Positions 17,110 through 26,517 of a stretch of 64,000 bases of DNA are shown here, piece by piece. The first letter of the stretch is position 1. Each line of letters opens with the position of its first letter. Source of the DNA: an uncultured Saprospiraceae bacterium (GTDB lineage: Bacteria; Bacteroidota; Bacteroidia; Chitinophagales; Saprospiraceae); assembly GCA_937926205.1 (NCBI GenBank), contig CALEYL010000001.1:1-64000 (forward strand). Reading direction: 5' to 3'. Made by a program: the position numbers and the translations under genes. The notes beneath the pieces were generated by a model. That model made no database searches, was not told where the DNA came from, and saw nothing but the letters and a program-made list of their open reading frames with translations.

Positions 17110-17754
17110 ATGAAACATACAATTTCAACCTGCGCATTGTTGACCTTTGCGGCTCTTTTAACAAGCAATTCCTGTCGCTTCTCTCAGAATAATTGCTACA
17201 AACAATACGCCTTTGAAATTAATTTTACTTGTTCACCTCAAAAAGACACTTTTCGCATTGGTGATACAATCTGGATTGAATCTTCAATTCCGTCTTTACT
17301 TACCAATCAGATAGATGATACGGTTGCTGATGTGACAGATATGGAATATAAGTTTTCAGGAGCTATTAGTCGCTATAATGAGCAAACACCTCTTTCTTCC
17401 GAGGCGGACTTTATTTATATTAACCAAATGGGGAGTGTGTCTATTCAAAATATTGGCCCTTATAATGCACTTAATTTAACCTATCAAAGCGATCGAAATG
17501 ACATCAAAAAATTAATGGTCGGATGCCTTCCGAAAAAAGTAGGGCTTTATAGCATAACATTTTATTACCTGACAGAAGATTACTATTTCGTTGATGGAAT
17601 TATTGCCCCGGATTGCGCAGAAAGAATAGAGTTTACCTATAACATGAACAATAATGGAGATAATAATTACCATTTACTGGAGGGATATCCCATGGCAGGT
17701 ACACTGCAAAGTTTTAAACAAGGGGGAAGTTATGCCTTCTGGGTAGTAGAATAG
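17110..17754 (+). CDS. Hypothetical lipoprotein, 214 aa
   Basis: A signal peptide ends near SNSCRF, giving a probable lipobox Cys. The mature part is about 195 residues of mixed beta character (IGDTIWIESSIPS, LPKKVGLYSITFYYLTED) and has no family I recognise. The ATG at 17110 begins the signal peptide; an in-frame ATG at 17056 lies inside the preceding terminator. It is A+T-rich and less GC-rich in third positions than its neighbours, which may point to a recent arrival. It follows the terminator, so it is transcribed separately. Confidence 0.65.
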   Translation: MKHTISTCALLTFAALLTSNSCRFSQNNCYKQYAFEINFTCSPQKDTFRIGDTIWIESSIPSLLTNQIDDTVADVTDMEYKFSGAISRYNEQTPLSSEADFIYINQMGSVSIQNIGPYNALNLTYQSDRNDIKKLMVGCLPKKVGLYSITFYYLTEDYYFVDGIIAPDCAERIEFTYNMNNNGDNNYHLLEGYPMAGTLQSFKQGGSYAFWVVE

Positions 17755-17902
17755 GGGCGGCTATTGTTTTGTGGTAGTGGAGTGAAAAAGTAAAGAAGCG
17801 GTTTAAAGATTGGCGGATATAATAGAAGCGCATCAGAAGACAATTTTATTAAAAAATTGAAAATTGATGCCAACTTTGCAACTTCAAAAAAAAATCAAAA
17901 CC

Positions 17903-19552
17903 ATGTTGAGTCGCCAAAATCCGTCAGATACCAGGGCCTGGAAACAACTCGAAGCCCATTACACGAAAATCAACCAATTGCACCTGCGCGATTTGTTTGC
18001 CGCAGACCCTGGGCGCTTTGAGCGTTTTTCCCTGACTTTTGAAGACATTTTACTGGATTACTCCAAAAACAGAATCCTGCCGGAAACCTTGCAGCTATTG
18101 CTCGATCTGGCGAAAGAGTGTCAGGTTTCCGAAAGTATCGGACAACTGTTTGCCGGTGAAAAAATCAACGAAACAGAAGGGCGGGCGGTATTGCACACCG
18201 CACTGCGCAACCGCTCCAATACGCCGGTTTTTGTAGACGGAGAAGATGTGATGCCGATGGTGAATGCAGTGTTGGACAAGATGGAACAATTTTCCAACAA
18301 CCTGATCAATGGCGTCTGGACGGGCTATACCGGTAAACGCATCTCTGATATCGTCAACATTGGGATTGGCGGCTCCGACCTTGGAGCTGTCATGGTCACG
18401 GAAGCGCTTCGGCCGTACTGGCAACCTGGTATGTCGGTTCATTTTGTCTCCAATGTAGACGGGACGCACATTGCGGAAATCTTAAAGAAAGTTGATCCGG
18501 AAACCACTCTTTTCCTGATTGCTTCCAAAACGTTTACGACTCAGGAAACGATGACCAATGCTTTTACGGCGCGGGATTGGTTTTTAGACAAAGCAGGGGA
18601 GGAACGCCATGTTTCACGACATTTTGCGGCCATTTCCACCAATAAAAAAGCTGTGGAAGCCTTCGGCATTTCGGCAGACAATATGTTTGAATTCTGGGAT
18701 TGGGTAGGGGGGCGTTACTCCCTGACTTCCGCCATCGGATTGCCCATTGCCTGCACCATCGGTTTCGATAATTTCCGGCAATTACTCGAAGGTTTTCATG
18801 CCATGGATGTCCATTTCCGGGATACGCCGCTGGAGCAAAACATGCCGGTTATTCTGGCTTTGATCGGGGTTTGGTACAACAATTTTTTTGGCGCCGCTTC
18901 TGAAGCCATATTGCCTTACGATCAGTACCTGCACCGCTTTGCGGCCTATTTTCAACAAGGAAATATGGAGAGCAACGGAAAAAGTGTGGATCGCAGCGGG
19001 AAGACCATTTCTTATGAAACCGGGCCAATTATCTGGGGCGAACCGGGCACCAACGGCCAGCACGCTTTTTACCAGCTTATTCATCAGGGTACCAAACTCA
19101 TTCCCTGTGATTTCATTGCGCCGGCCGTCAGCCACAATCCTTTGGGAGACCACCACGTCAAATTGCTGTCCAATTTTTTTGCGCAAACGGAAGCCCTGAT
19201 GGCTGGCAAAAATGCAGCAACGGTAGAGGCTGAACTCCGCGCATCGGGCAAGTCAGAAGAAGAAATCCGTTTCCTGAGCCCTTTCAAAGTTTTCGAAGGC
19301 AACCGCCCTACGAATTCGATTCTACTCAAAAAAATTACCCCGCGCAGTTTGGGCAGCCTGATCGCCCTGTACGAGCACAAAATTTTTGTTCAGGGGGTCA
19401 TTTGGAATATTTTCAGCTTTGATCAATGGGGCGTAGAGCTGGGCAAGCAGCTGGCTTCCAATATTTTGCCTGAATTAGAGCACGACAATCCGGTGACCGG
19501 CCACGACGCTTCTACCAATGGATTGATCAATGCCTACAAAGCGATGAGATGA
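17903..19552 (+). CDS. pgi: Glucose-6-phosphate isomerase, 549 aa
   Basis: Interconverts glucose 6-phosphate and fructose 6-phosphate in the cytoplasm. Both family signatures are present: NMESNGKSVDRSGK and TNGQHAFYQLIHQG. The opening MLSRQNPSDTRAWKQL aligns with other Pgi N-termini and gives 549 residues, the normal length. ATG 17867 would add 12 residues, and I prefer 17903. The stop codon overlaps the ATG of rfbD (ATGA), so the two are probably co-translated. This links hexose phosphate supply with dTDP-sugar synthesis. Confidence 0.95.
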   Translation: MLSRQNPSDTRAWKQLEAHYTKINQLHLRDLFAADPGRFERFSLTFEDILLDYSKNRILPETLQLLLDLAKECQVSESIGQLFAGEKINETEGRAVLHTALRNRSNTPVFVDGEDVMPMVNAVLDKMEQFSNNLINGVWTGYTGKRISDIVNIGIGGSDLGAVMVTEALRPYWQPGMSVHFVSNVDGTHIAEILKKVDPETTLFLIASKTFTTQETMTNAFTARDWFLDKAGEERHVSRHFAAISTNKKAVEAFGISADNMFEFWDWVGGRYSLTSAIGLPIACTIGFDNFRQLLEGFHAMDVHFRDTPLEQNMPVILALIGVWYNNFFGAASEAILPYDQYLHRFAAYFQQGNMESNGKSVDRSGKTISYETGPIIWGEPGTNGQHAFYQLIHQGTKLIPCDFIAPAVSHNPLGDHHVKLLSNFFAQTEALMAGKNAATVEAELRASGKSEEEIRFLSPFKVFEGNRPTNSILLKKITPRSLGSLIALYEHKIFVQGVIWNIFSFDQWGVELGKQLASNILPELEHDNPVTGHDASTNGLINAYKAMR

Positions 19553-20430
19553 ACAAAACCATCCTCGTTACCGGCGCCAGTGGCCAACTGGGTCAAAGTT
19601 TCAGACAAAGCGCGGCGGAGTGCTCTGGTTTCGATTTCATTTTTGCCGATCGCGCTGAACTGGACATTGCCGATAAGGCTAAAACGGAAGCTTATTTTAA
19701 GAAGCTGGAAGGGGTAGATTACTGTCTGAATTGTGCCGCTTATACGGCAGTAGATAAAGCCGAAAGCGAAATTAAACGCGCTTTTGCCGTTAATCGGGAT
19801 GGCGCTGTTTTTGTGGCCGAAGCCTGCCGTAAACAAGACATAGCCCTTATCCATTTTTCTACCGACTACGTATATGGCGGTCAGGCCAACCGCCCGATTT
19901 CCGAAGACGATCCGGTGCAGCCTTCGGGTATTTACGCACAGAGTAAATTGGAAGGGGAGCGCCGGGCCATGCAACTCAATCCACTTACCACCATCATCCG
20001 CACCTCCTGGGTATATGCTGAGCATGGCCATAACTTCCTGAAAACCATGCTGCGCGTGGGAAAAGAGAAGGGAGAGGTAAACGTCGTGTTTGATCAGATC
20101 GGAACGCCAACTTATGCCCTGGACCTGGCCCGGGCAACACTTTCGATGATTCAGGCTGTTGAAAAAGGGGAAGCAGCCCGGGACGCCCTTAACGGGATTT
20201 ACCATTTCAGCAATGAAGGGGTGGCAAGCTGGTATGATTTTGCGGAGGCCATTTTTGATTTAGCAGATATGCCCGTAAAAGTACGCCCCATTGAGACCAA
20301 AGATTATCCGACGCCAGCTGCCCGTCCGGCTTACAGCGTGCTGAACAAAGCCAAAATCAAAGCGGCTTTTGGCCTCGAGATCGCGCATTGGCGTACTGCC
20401 TTGCGGGAAGCACTGTTAGCTGTTAGCTGA
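19549..20430 (+). CDS. rfbD: dTDP-4-dehydrorhamnose reductase, 293 aa
   Basis: Last step of dTDP-L-rhamnose synthesis: NAD(P)H reduction of dTDP-4-dehydrorhamnose. It has the Rossmann motif TGASGQLGQ, the SDR catalytic Ser/Thr region HFSTDYVYGG and the YAQSKLEGE Tyr-x3-Lys. Length is normal. It overlaps pgi by 4 nt and its 3' end overlaps the convergent IMPACT-family gene by 15 nt. The other rhamnose genes (rfbA, B, C) are not in the window. Rhamnose-type glycosyltransferases nearby (RibF-GT fusion) are candidates to use the product. Confidence 0.92.
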   Translation: MNKTILVTGASGQLGQSFRQSAAECSGFDFIFADRAELDIADKAKTEAYFKKLEGVDYCLNCAAYTAVDKAESEIKRAFAVNRDGAVFVAEACRKQDIALIHFSTDYVYGGQANRPISEDDPVQPSGIYAQSKLEGERRAMQLNPLTTIIRTSWVYAEHGHNFLKTMLRVGKEKGEVNVVFDQIGTPTYALDLARATLSMIQAVEKGEAARDALNGIYHFSNEGVASWYDFAEAIFDLADMPVKVRPIETKDYPTPAARPAYSVLNKAKIKAAFGLEIAHWRTALREALLAVS

Positions 20431-21084
20431 CAGCGCGGTAATCTCCAATCCTTCAATTTTTTCCAGCAATTCCGCTTCTTCGAGGTGTATGCCAGCCGTC
20501 AGCGCTTTTAGTTGCAGCAAGGCTGCTGCCGCTTCGCTTTTTCGAATGGCGACCTCGGCCAGACCGGCATTGTCGGTGAATTCCTGCCGGAGTATGGCAA
20601 AACCGGATTTTTTGATCGCGCCCATCAGGCTATTCATCACGGCATAGGTAAAATCGAGCCGAAAAACAGATTCAATGGTTTTTTCAACAATTTCGGCTTG
20701 CTGAAGGGCTTCGGCGGCGCTTGCTTTATAAGCTTGAATCAGGCCGGATGTTCCCAGTTTCGTGCCGCCAAAATAGCGCACGACGATTACCAGCACATTG
20801 GTCAGGCCAAAACTGTCTATCTGTCCGAGAATGGGCCTGCCTGCGGTACCTCCCGGTTCGCCGTCGTCGTTGGCGCGGTAGCGGTTTTTGTCCATGCCCA
20901 GGCGCCAGGCGTAACAATGGTGCGTCGCTTTAGGGTGTAGTTTGCGCACTTCATCCAGAGCTGCCTGGCATGCCGCTTCCGATTCGATTGGAAAAGCGTA
21001 GGCCAGGAACTTGCTGGCGCGCTCGCGCAATTCCGCTGTACAGGGCGCTTCAATGGTTAGATATTGATCTTCTATTTGCCCCAT
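20416..21084 (-). CDS. IMPACT/YigZ family protein, 222 aa
   Basis: The N-terminal domain holds the UPF0029/IMPACT signature: ATHHCYAWRLG, DDGEPGGTAGRPIL and VVRYFGGTKLG. The C-terminal part corresponds to the YigZ-type ferredoxin-like domain (about residues 140-210). Eukaryotic IMPACT regulates Gcn2; the bacterial role is not settled. The start codon overlaps the 3' end of the rluA-type gene by 13 nt, so it is the third gene of the ribF-GT operon. Confidence 0.88.
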   Translation of the reverse strand: MGQIEDQYLTIEAPCTAELRERASKFLAYAFPIESEAACQAALDEVRKLHPKATHHCYAWRLGMDKNRYRANDDGEPGGTAGRPILGQIDSFGLTNVLVIVVRYFGGTKLGTSGLIQAYKASAAEALQQAEIVEKTIESVFRLDFTYAVMNSLMGAIKKSGFAILRQEFTDNAGLAEVAIRKSEAAAALLQLKALTAGIHLEEAELLEKIEGLEITALSANS

Positions 21085-21797
21085 TTGCGCAATTGGTTCA
21101 GCAGCGCCTGAAAATCCTTATGCAAAGGGGCTTCAACGGTAATTCGCAAACCGGTATCAGGATGGTCAAAACTCAGTTTGGCTGCATGTAAGGTCACCCG
21201 GCTCATCAAAGGTTTTTCCTCTTCAAATTTTCCCAGGTTGAAATTCCGTTGTTTTATTTCCGAAAGGGCCAACGCTTCGCGTTTTCCGTAAAGGGGGTCG
21301 ATTGCGAGCGGGTGTCCTATGGATTGAAAATGGACCCTGACCTGGTGGGTCCGGCCTGTTTTGATGTTTGCCTCTGCGAGGGTAAAAGAACGGAACCGCT
21401 CGACTACCCGGTAAAGCGTCAATGCCTGTTTGCCAAGAGAAGAAGTCATCATTTTCCCTGCCTGCGAGGGATGTGGCGCAATGGATTTGTCCATAACGCC
21501 TTCGTCGGAATAGATGCTGCCGTCTGTCAAAGCTAGGTAAATTTTGTCAACAGTTCGCGCCTCAAACTGGGCATTGAGGTGCTTGTGTGCCTCTTCCGTG
21601 CGGGCAAAAAGGATAGCGCCGCTCGTTTCGCGATCCAGTCGATGAACGGTCCAGATTTTACCATACCCTTCCTGGAGCATGGACTGCAGGTTGGCTTTAC
21701 CCGTGTCGAAGCGATCGGGAATGCTCAACACCCCGGCGGGTTTGTTGACAACAACGACGGCCGCGTCTTCATAAATCAATTCCAGGCGAGTTTTCAT
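21072..21797 (-). CDS. RluA-family pseudouridine synthase, 241 aa
   Basis: Catalyses uridine to pseudouridine isomerisation in rRNA or tRNA. The catalytic-Asp motif VHRLDRETSGAILFA is present, with the usual second motif GRTHQVRVHF. No S4 RNA-binding domain is present, as in shorter RluA/TruC-like members. The target nucleotide cannot be told from sequence. It overlaps the stop codon of the RibF-GT gene (ATGA) and the start of the IMPACT-family gene, so it is the middle gene of a three-gene operon. Confidence 0.9.
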   Translation of the reverse strand: MKTRLELIYEDAAVVVVNKPAGVLSIPDRFDTGKANLQSMLQEGYGKIWTVHRLDRETSGAILFARTEEAHKHLNAQFEARTVDKIYLALTDGSIYSDEGVMDKSIAPHPSQAGKMMTSSLGKQALTLYRVVERFRSFTLAEANIKTGRTHQVRVHFQSIGHPLAIDPLYGKREALALSEIKQRNFNLGKFEEEKPLMSRVTLHAAKLSFDHPDTGLRITVEAPLHKDFQALLNQLRKWGK

Positions 21798-23803
21798 GGT
21801 TTGATGATGTCTTTAAATTTGTGTTTTTGCAAACCGTAATATTGCCAGACGATGCTGCCGCGGTACCACCCGCTGGTATTGGGCGGCCCAATGGTATGTT
21901 GGCGGATGAGTTCATTGTAGTACGCCCTTTTCTTCAGCATTTTTCCAATATTCAGGTAAAAAGCCATGTGTGCGCGAAGCACAGACAGGATGTGGCTCCA
22001 TTTTCCCTGAAACAGGAACAACATTGAAGCCAGGCCGTCAAATATCAACCTGGCAGGGATGAGCCACAATAGCTTCAGGGGGGATTCATTTTTGAATACC
22101 GTATAAAGCGTATTCCTGAAATTCAGGTAAGTTTTTCGCGGTGAGGTATACGCCAAAGTACCGCCGCCTACGTGAAAAACGGTTGCTTCCGGAACGACGC
22201 ATATCTTGTAGCCAGCACGTTTCAGGCGCCAGCAAAGGTCAATTTCTTCGGTATGGGCAGAATAATCGGGATCGAAACCGCCAAAATTCCGGTACAATGT
22301 TGCCCGGATGAATAAAGCGGCTCCGCTGGCCCAGAATATCTCCTGCGGCTGATCGTATTGACCGCTGTCGCGTTCTGTGTCGGAAAAAATGCGCCCCCGG
22401 CAGAATGGATACCCCATGACGTCAAGCCAGCCACCAGAAGCGCCGGCGTATTCAAATCGGGCGCGATCATGCCAGGCCCTGATTTTGGGTTGACATGCCG
22501 CAATGGTTTCGTCCTGCTCCATATAACGGATGATGGATACCAGCCAGCCCGGCACGATTTCCACATCCGAATTCAGCAGGATGTAATAATCGGCTTCTAC
22601 CTGCTCCAGCGCAACATTGTAGCCTTTTGCGAAACCGTGGTTAACCCCGAGTGCAATACACTTCACCTGAGGATGGTTTGCGGCAACAAATGCCAGTGAA
22701 TCATCCGTAGAGCCATTATCGGCAACATAAATAGCCAGTTCCGGATAACGACTTGAAAGCAGTGCCGGTAAAAACCTGGAGAGGTAGTTCAGTCCGTTAT
22801 AATTCAGAATGACTACTGCGACGGAGGGCAACAGGGGTGTTTTTTTTTTCGGCGCCACTACTTCAGCCTGATAAGCGTTTAAAGAAGCGACGGCTTTTTT
22901 TTGGTCATCGGCCAATTGTATCCTCAACGCATCGAGGTCTTGAAACTGGCGGTCTTCGCGGATAAAATCAACCAACTCAACCATGAGTTCCTCGCCGTAA
23001 ATATCCTGGTTGAAATCAAAAATATTGACTTCAATGGTTTGATTGTTATGGGTTTTTAAGGTCGGGCGGTCGCCAATGTACAGCATGCCCTGATAGGAAC
23101 GGCCATCGTAATTCGCGTAAACCGCGTAAATGCCTTTGGGGGGTATGAGCTTGTTTTGATCTTTAATTTCAATGTTGGCGGTAGGAAACCCAAGGCTTGA
23201 CCCTATTTTTTGTCCGTGAACAACCTTTCCGGTAAGGATAAAGTAGTGCCCGAGGAGGCGGTTTGCAGTTTTTAGATCCGCTTTTTCAACGGCAGCGCGA
23301 ATGCGGCTGGAGCTAACGGAGATGGCTTCTACTTCCTGCTTTTCGATTTCGATGACTTCGTAATCGTTGTCTTCGCCATACCAGCGGAGAAAATTGATGT
23401 CCCCCTGGCGGTTTTGTCCAAAGCGGTGGTCGTAGCCGATGACAATGTATTTAGGAGAAAACTTTTCGACGATAAATTTCTGGATGTACTCATCGGCGCT
23501 CATTTGCGAGAACTCGATGGTAAAAGGAACCACCACGATGTTGTCTACATGAAAACGCTCCAGCAACCGGATTTTTTCATCCAGGGTGTTAATCAGACGA
23601 AGGCTGTTGTCCTGCGGATATACAATTTGTCGGGGGTGCGGATGAAACGTAATGAGCACGCTCTCGCCGTCAGTCTGATGGGCAAGGCGGTTGATACGCT
23701 GGATGATTTTTTGATGTCCGCAATGTACCCCATCGAATGACCCAATGGTAATCACAGCATTTCTAAAAGTCGGCAGATTGTTCAGATCGTAAAATACTCT
23801 CAT
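21794..23803 (-). CDS. ribF: RibF (riboflavin kinase / FAD synthetase) fused to a GT2 glycosyltransferase, 669 aa
   Basis: Residues 1-310 are a full bifunctional RibF. The FMN adenylyltransferase part has GSFDGVHCGHQ (21-31), GYDHRFGQNRQGD (about 123-135) and SSSRIR; the flavokinase part has GSSLGFPTANI. After a linker (about 310-325) a complete GT2 enzyme follows: VAVVILNYNG, ADNGSTDD, a DxD in NSDVEIV and HTEEIDLCWRLK, like rhamnosyl-type GT2s. The join is in frame and open, but it lies next to a run of ten A (minus strand, 22840-22849). An indel there would end RibF within about 15 codons, and the GT2 would then lack a nearby ATG. The start at 23803 matches RibF. I know of no functional link between the two activities. 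Confidence 0.85.
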   Translation of the reverse strand: MRVFYDLNNLPTFRNAVITIGSFDGVHCGHQKIIQRINRLAHQTDGESVLITFHPHPRQIVYPQDNSLRLINTLDEKIRLLERFHVDNIVVVPFTIEFSQMSADEYIQKFIVEKFSPKYIVIGYDHRFGQNRQGDINFLRWYGEDNDYEVIEIEKQEVEAISVSSSRIRAAVEKADLKTANRLLGHYFILTGKVVHGQKIGSSLGFPTANIEIKDQNKLIPPKGIYAVYANYDGRSYQGMLYIGDRPTLKTHNNQTIEVNIFDFNQDIYGEELMVELVDFIREDRQFQDLDALRIQLADDQKKAVASLNAYQAEVVAPKKKTPLLPSVAVVILNYNGLNYLSRFLPALLSSRYPELAIYVADNGSTDDSLAFVAANHPQVKCIALGVNHGFAKGYNVALEQVEADYYILLNSDVEIVPGWLVSIIRYMEQDETIAACQPKIRAWHDRARFEYAGASGGWLDVMGYPFCRGRIFSDTERDSGQYDQPQEIFWASGAALFIRATLYRNFGGFDPDYSAHTEEIDLCWRLKRAGYKICVVPEATVFHVGGGTLAYTSPRKTYLNFRNTLYTVFKNESPLKLLWLIPARLIFDGLASMLFLFQGKWSHILSVLRAHMAFYLNIGKMLKKRAYYNELIRQHTIGPPNTSGWYRGSIVWQYYGLQKHKFKDIIKP

Positions 23804-23810
23804 GGCCTTG

Positions 23811-23818
23811 CAAATGTA
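23811..23818 (-). promoter_or_regulatory. Promoter -7 box for the ribF-GT operon
   Basis: TACATTTG on the minus strand ends 7 nt before the ATG at 23803, so the mRNA leader would be very short or absent. The -33 position has TTTA rather than TTTG. Confidence 0.5.
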
Positions 23819-23923
23819 ATTCGATTTTGCAGAATTTGTAAAGTGCGCCGGTTCTCTGTTAAGCAATAAAGTTTTTACCACCGCAAAACCCTTTCAAAAC
23901 TGTTTATAGCGGCAGATTGTTTG

Positions 23924-23931
23924 TACTTTTG
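23924..23931 (+). promoter_or_regulatory. Promoter -7 box for mrp
   Basis: TACTTTTG (23924-23931) is 20 nt before the mrp ATG. TTTA at 23903-23906 is the nearest -33 candidate. Confidence 0.4.
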
Positions 23932-23951
23932 CAAAACAGCAAACTGGTACA

Positions 23952-25046
23952 ATGGAAATCAATAAAACGACGGTCATCAAGGCGCTTGCTAAAGTAACTG
24001 ACCCCAACACAGGTCAGGACATCATCACGATGAGCATGATACGCGATCTGGAAATAACGGGAAATCAGGTCAATTTTACGTTAGAACTGCCTTCACTTAA
24101 CAATCAATACAAATCTGAACTCAATTTTGCCTGCATGGCAGCGGTTCAGGAAGTTTATCCTGATGCGGTTGTCAATGTTCATATGATGGGGCGTACTGAT
24201 CAGGCGCAAAAAGGGACAAGCGCTTTGCCGCATATTAAGAACATCGTAGCCGTAGCATCGGGTAAAGGCGGGGTAGGCAAGTCGACAGTTGCGGTTAACC
24301 TGGCTTTGGGCCTGCAAAAGCTTGGCGCTAAAGTGGGCTTGATAGATGCAGATCTTTATGGTCCCTCTATCCCGACGATGCTCGGGCTGCAGGGGCAACG
24401 GCCTAAAGTGCAGGATTTTTACGGGCAACCCAAAATTTTGCCACTGGAGGCCTATGGTATTTCGGTTATTTCCATTGGTTTCATCATCGAACCGGAGCAG
24501 GCTGTGGTTTTAAGAGGCCCCCGTCTGACAGCCATCATCAAACAATTTTTCAACGATTGTGTCTGGCCACCTTTGGATTATCTGATCGTTGACCTGCCTC
24601 CCGGCACCGGCGATATTCAGCTGAGTCTGGTGCAAACAGTGCCGGTTACCGGGGCTGTTATGGTTACGACGCCGCAGGAAGTGGCTGTTATTGATGCGGT
24701 AAAAGCAATGAATATGTTTTTATTGCCCTCTGTGAATGTACCCATACTGGGCGTGGTCGAGAACATGGCCTGGTTTACGCCGGCAGAGCTTCCGGAAAAC
24801 AAGTACTATATTTTTGGCAACGGCGGCGGCAAAAAATTGGCAAAAGCCAGCGAATCAGTTTTGCTGGGACAAATCCCGATTGTACAAAGCGTTCGCGAAT
24901 CCGGCGATGAAGGTTTTCCAGCTATCCTGAAAACGGATAATCCTGTGGCTGAAGCTTTCATGGAAGTAGCGCGCAACACGGCCCGGCAAATCGCCGTGCG
25001 CAATGAAATGCAGGCGCCAACTCAGATTGTGAAAGTGACGTCGTAG
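23952..25046 (+). CDS. mrp: Mrp/ApbC-type P-loop ATPase for Fe-S cluster transfer, 364 aa
   Basis: An N-terminal MIP18/DUF59 domain (residues 1-90) precedes the ATPase with deviant Walker A ASGKGGVGKSTVAVNLAL and the partner Asp segment GLIDADLYGPS. It is a scaffold or carrier for Fe-S clusters in the cytoplasm. The segment that in many homologues carries a CxxC pair near ENMS reads VENMAWFTPAELPENKYY here, with no Cys pair. A small NifU-domain gene follows 27 nt later, which supports an Fe-S role. Probably one operon with that gene. Confidence 0.9.
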   Translation: MEINKTTVIKALAKVTDPNTGQDIITMSMIRDLEITGNQVNFTLELPSLNNQYKSELNFACMAAVQEVYPDAVVNVHMMGRTDQAQKGTSALPHIKNIVAVASGKGGVGKSTVAVNLALGLQKLGAKVGLIDADLYGPSIPTMLGLQGQRPKVQDFYGQPKILPLEAYGISVISIGFIIEPEQAVVLRGPRLTAIIKQFFNDCVWPPLDYLIVDLPPGTGDIQLSLVQTVPVTGAVMVTTPQEVAVIDAVKAMNMFLLPSVNVPILGVVENMAWFTPAELPENKYYIFGNGGGKKLAKASESVLLGQIPIVQSVRESGDEGFPAILKTDNPVAEAFMEVARNTARQIAVRNEMQAPTQIVKVTS

Positions 25047-25073
25047 TAATAACTCCTTGTAAAATAATGAATT

Positions 25074-25334
25074 ATGGTACAGATAAATAAACAGGCGTTG
25101 TTGGAAAGGGTAGATGCGGCATTGGAAGATGTGCGCCCTCACCTGGCCGTAGATGGCGGCAACGTTGAACTGGTTGATGTTACGGATGACGGGATTGTCC
25201 AAATCCGCTGGCTCGGCGCCTGCGAAGGGTGCAGCATGTCGTCCATGACGATGCGTGCGGGTATTGAGCAGTCCATTATGGGCAAAGTGCCCGGTATTTC
25301 AGGTGTTGAAGCGGTGAATGGGTTAGCGGTTTAA
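25074..25334 (+). CDS. NifU-like Fe-S scaffold domain protein, 86 aa
   Basis: This is a single NifU C-terminal domain with the CxxC motif in WLGACEGCSMSS, which binds a cluster shared between two subunits. Length is typical of stand-alone Nfu proteins in Bacteroidota. With Mrp directly upstream it is likely part of Fe-S cluster delivery. An AAA ATPase gene starts 16 nt after its stop. Confidence 0.92.
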   Translation: MVQINKQALLERVDAALEDVRPHLAVDGGNVELVDVTDDGIVQIRWLGACEGCSMSSMTMRAGIEQSIMGKVPGISGVEAVNGLAV

Positions 25335-25350
25335 AAATCAGGCAGAAAAG

Positions 25351-26517
25351 ATGGAGGAAACAACAGCCAAAAGCTCCGATACTTTCATTGAACGCGTCCG
25401 CCTTCAAGGGTATAAGTCTATTGAAGATGTTGAGATTACTTTGAAGCCAGGGCTGAATATTTTGATTGGGGGGAACGGGAGTGGGAAGACGAATTTTGTG
25501 AAGTTTTTGGATTTGGTGTTGAATAAAGATTATATAAATAATGTAGGAAAATTTGCTGCGGAAATAGGCTTCAAAGAAAGCAACAAGAGGTTTGACTATT
25601 ACCTGAATTACGAGCATCTTCATCATGGATTTACTAAGTCTGAAGATGAAATTTGGGAAAAAGTTAAAGTTGATGGTTCTAAAGAATTCAACCTCTCAAT
25701 TAGAAATTATCCTACTCCTATGCAAATTAGAGATTGGGATTTTGTGTGGAGGAATTTGAGGTCAATTAGCGTTTCATACGGCGTTCCGGAATCTTTTAAT
25801 AATATCAATACCATTGATAAAGTTGAGGTTATTAAATCGCAAAGGCGATCGATTGATCCACCAAGCGCCTTTATTCGGATTGAGCCTTCTGTGGGCCACA
25901 AAGGTTTGTACTCGCTTATTTACCTGGTTTTTGAGCCAGTAATTAACCTGCCCACATCAGGAAACAATAGGTTTGAACCGATAATTCCGAAGAACTTTAT
26001 TGAGAACTTGCGACTTCATTCCCCTATAAAAAATATCCGGATAGAGGAACGTTTCCAAGTTGATGCGACCAAAGAAGATAAAGAAATCCTCCACGTCCGC
26101 TTCGAATTTTTCATTGACGGCAAATGGCGCCCCTGGACCCACCTCTCTGACGGTACCAAGCGTTTGGTCTACATCATCACCGAAGTTACTTTTGCCAACA
26201 ACATCGTCCTCTTGGAAGAGCCCGAGCTCGGCATCCACCCGCACCAGCTGAGTAAATTGATGGATTTTCTGGAGGCTGCAGCTGAACATAAGCAAATTAT
26301 CATAACAACACATTCGCCGCAAGTCCTGAATGTGTTGCCACTTGATGAATTGGATCGGATCATTATCGTGCGTTATGAAAAAGACAAGGGAACCCAAATG
26401 AGCCACCTGACCGGGGAAGAGCAGCAACAAGCGCGGACTTATATGGAAGCAGGTGGTCTTGATTTGTCGGACTATTGGGTGCATTCCAACCTTGAAAGAG
26501 AAACTGAGGCAGTATGA
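25351..26517 (+). CDS. AAA_21/RecF-like ATPase, first gene of a probable defence pair, 388 aa
   Basis: This is an SMC/RecF-like ABC-type ATPase: Walker A GGNGSGKT at residues 40-47, signature-like LSDGTKRLVYI, Walker B LLEEPE (287-292) and H-loop TTHSPQ (about 320-325). There is no long coiled coil. The AAA_21 group is frequent in anti-phage modules (PARIS, Septu, OLD-type). The reading frame between about 25500 and 26050 is more A+T-rich than flanking genes. Its stop overlaps the ATG of the DUF4276-like gene, so they act as a pair. They are wedged between the NifU-like gene and pyrF. The role in defence is inferred from family and pairing only. Confidence 0.82.
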   Translation: MEETTAKSSDTFIERVRLQGYKSIEDVEITLKPGLNILIGGNGSGKTNFVKFLDLVLNKDYINNVGKFAAEIGFKESNKRFDYYLNYEHLHHGFTKSEDEIWEKVKVDGSKEFNLSIRNYPTPMQIRDWDFVWRNLRSISVSYGVPESFNNINTIDKVEVIKSQRRSIDPPSAFIRIEPSVGHKGLYSLIYLVFEPVINLPTSGNNRFEPIIPKNFIENLRLHSPIKNIRIEERFQVDATKEDKEILHVRFEFFIDGKWRPWTHLSDGTKRLVYIITEVTFANNIVLLEEPELGIHPHQLSKLMDFLEAAAEHKQIIITTHSPQVLNVLPLDELDRIIIVRYEKDKGTQMSHLTGEEQQQARTYMEAGGLDLSDYWVHSNLERETEAV

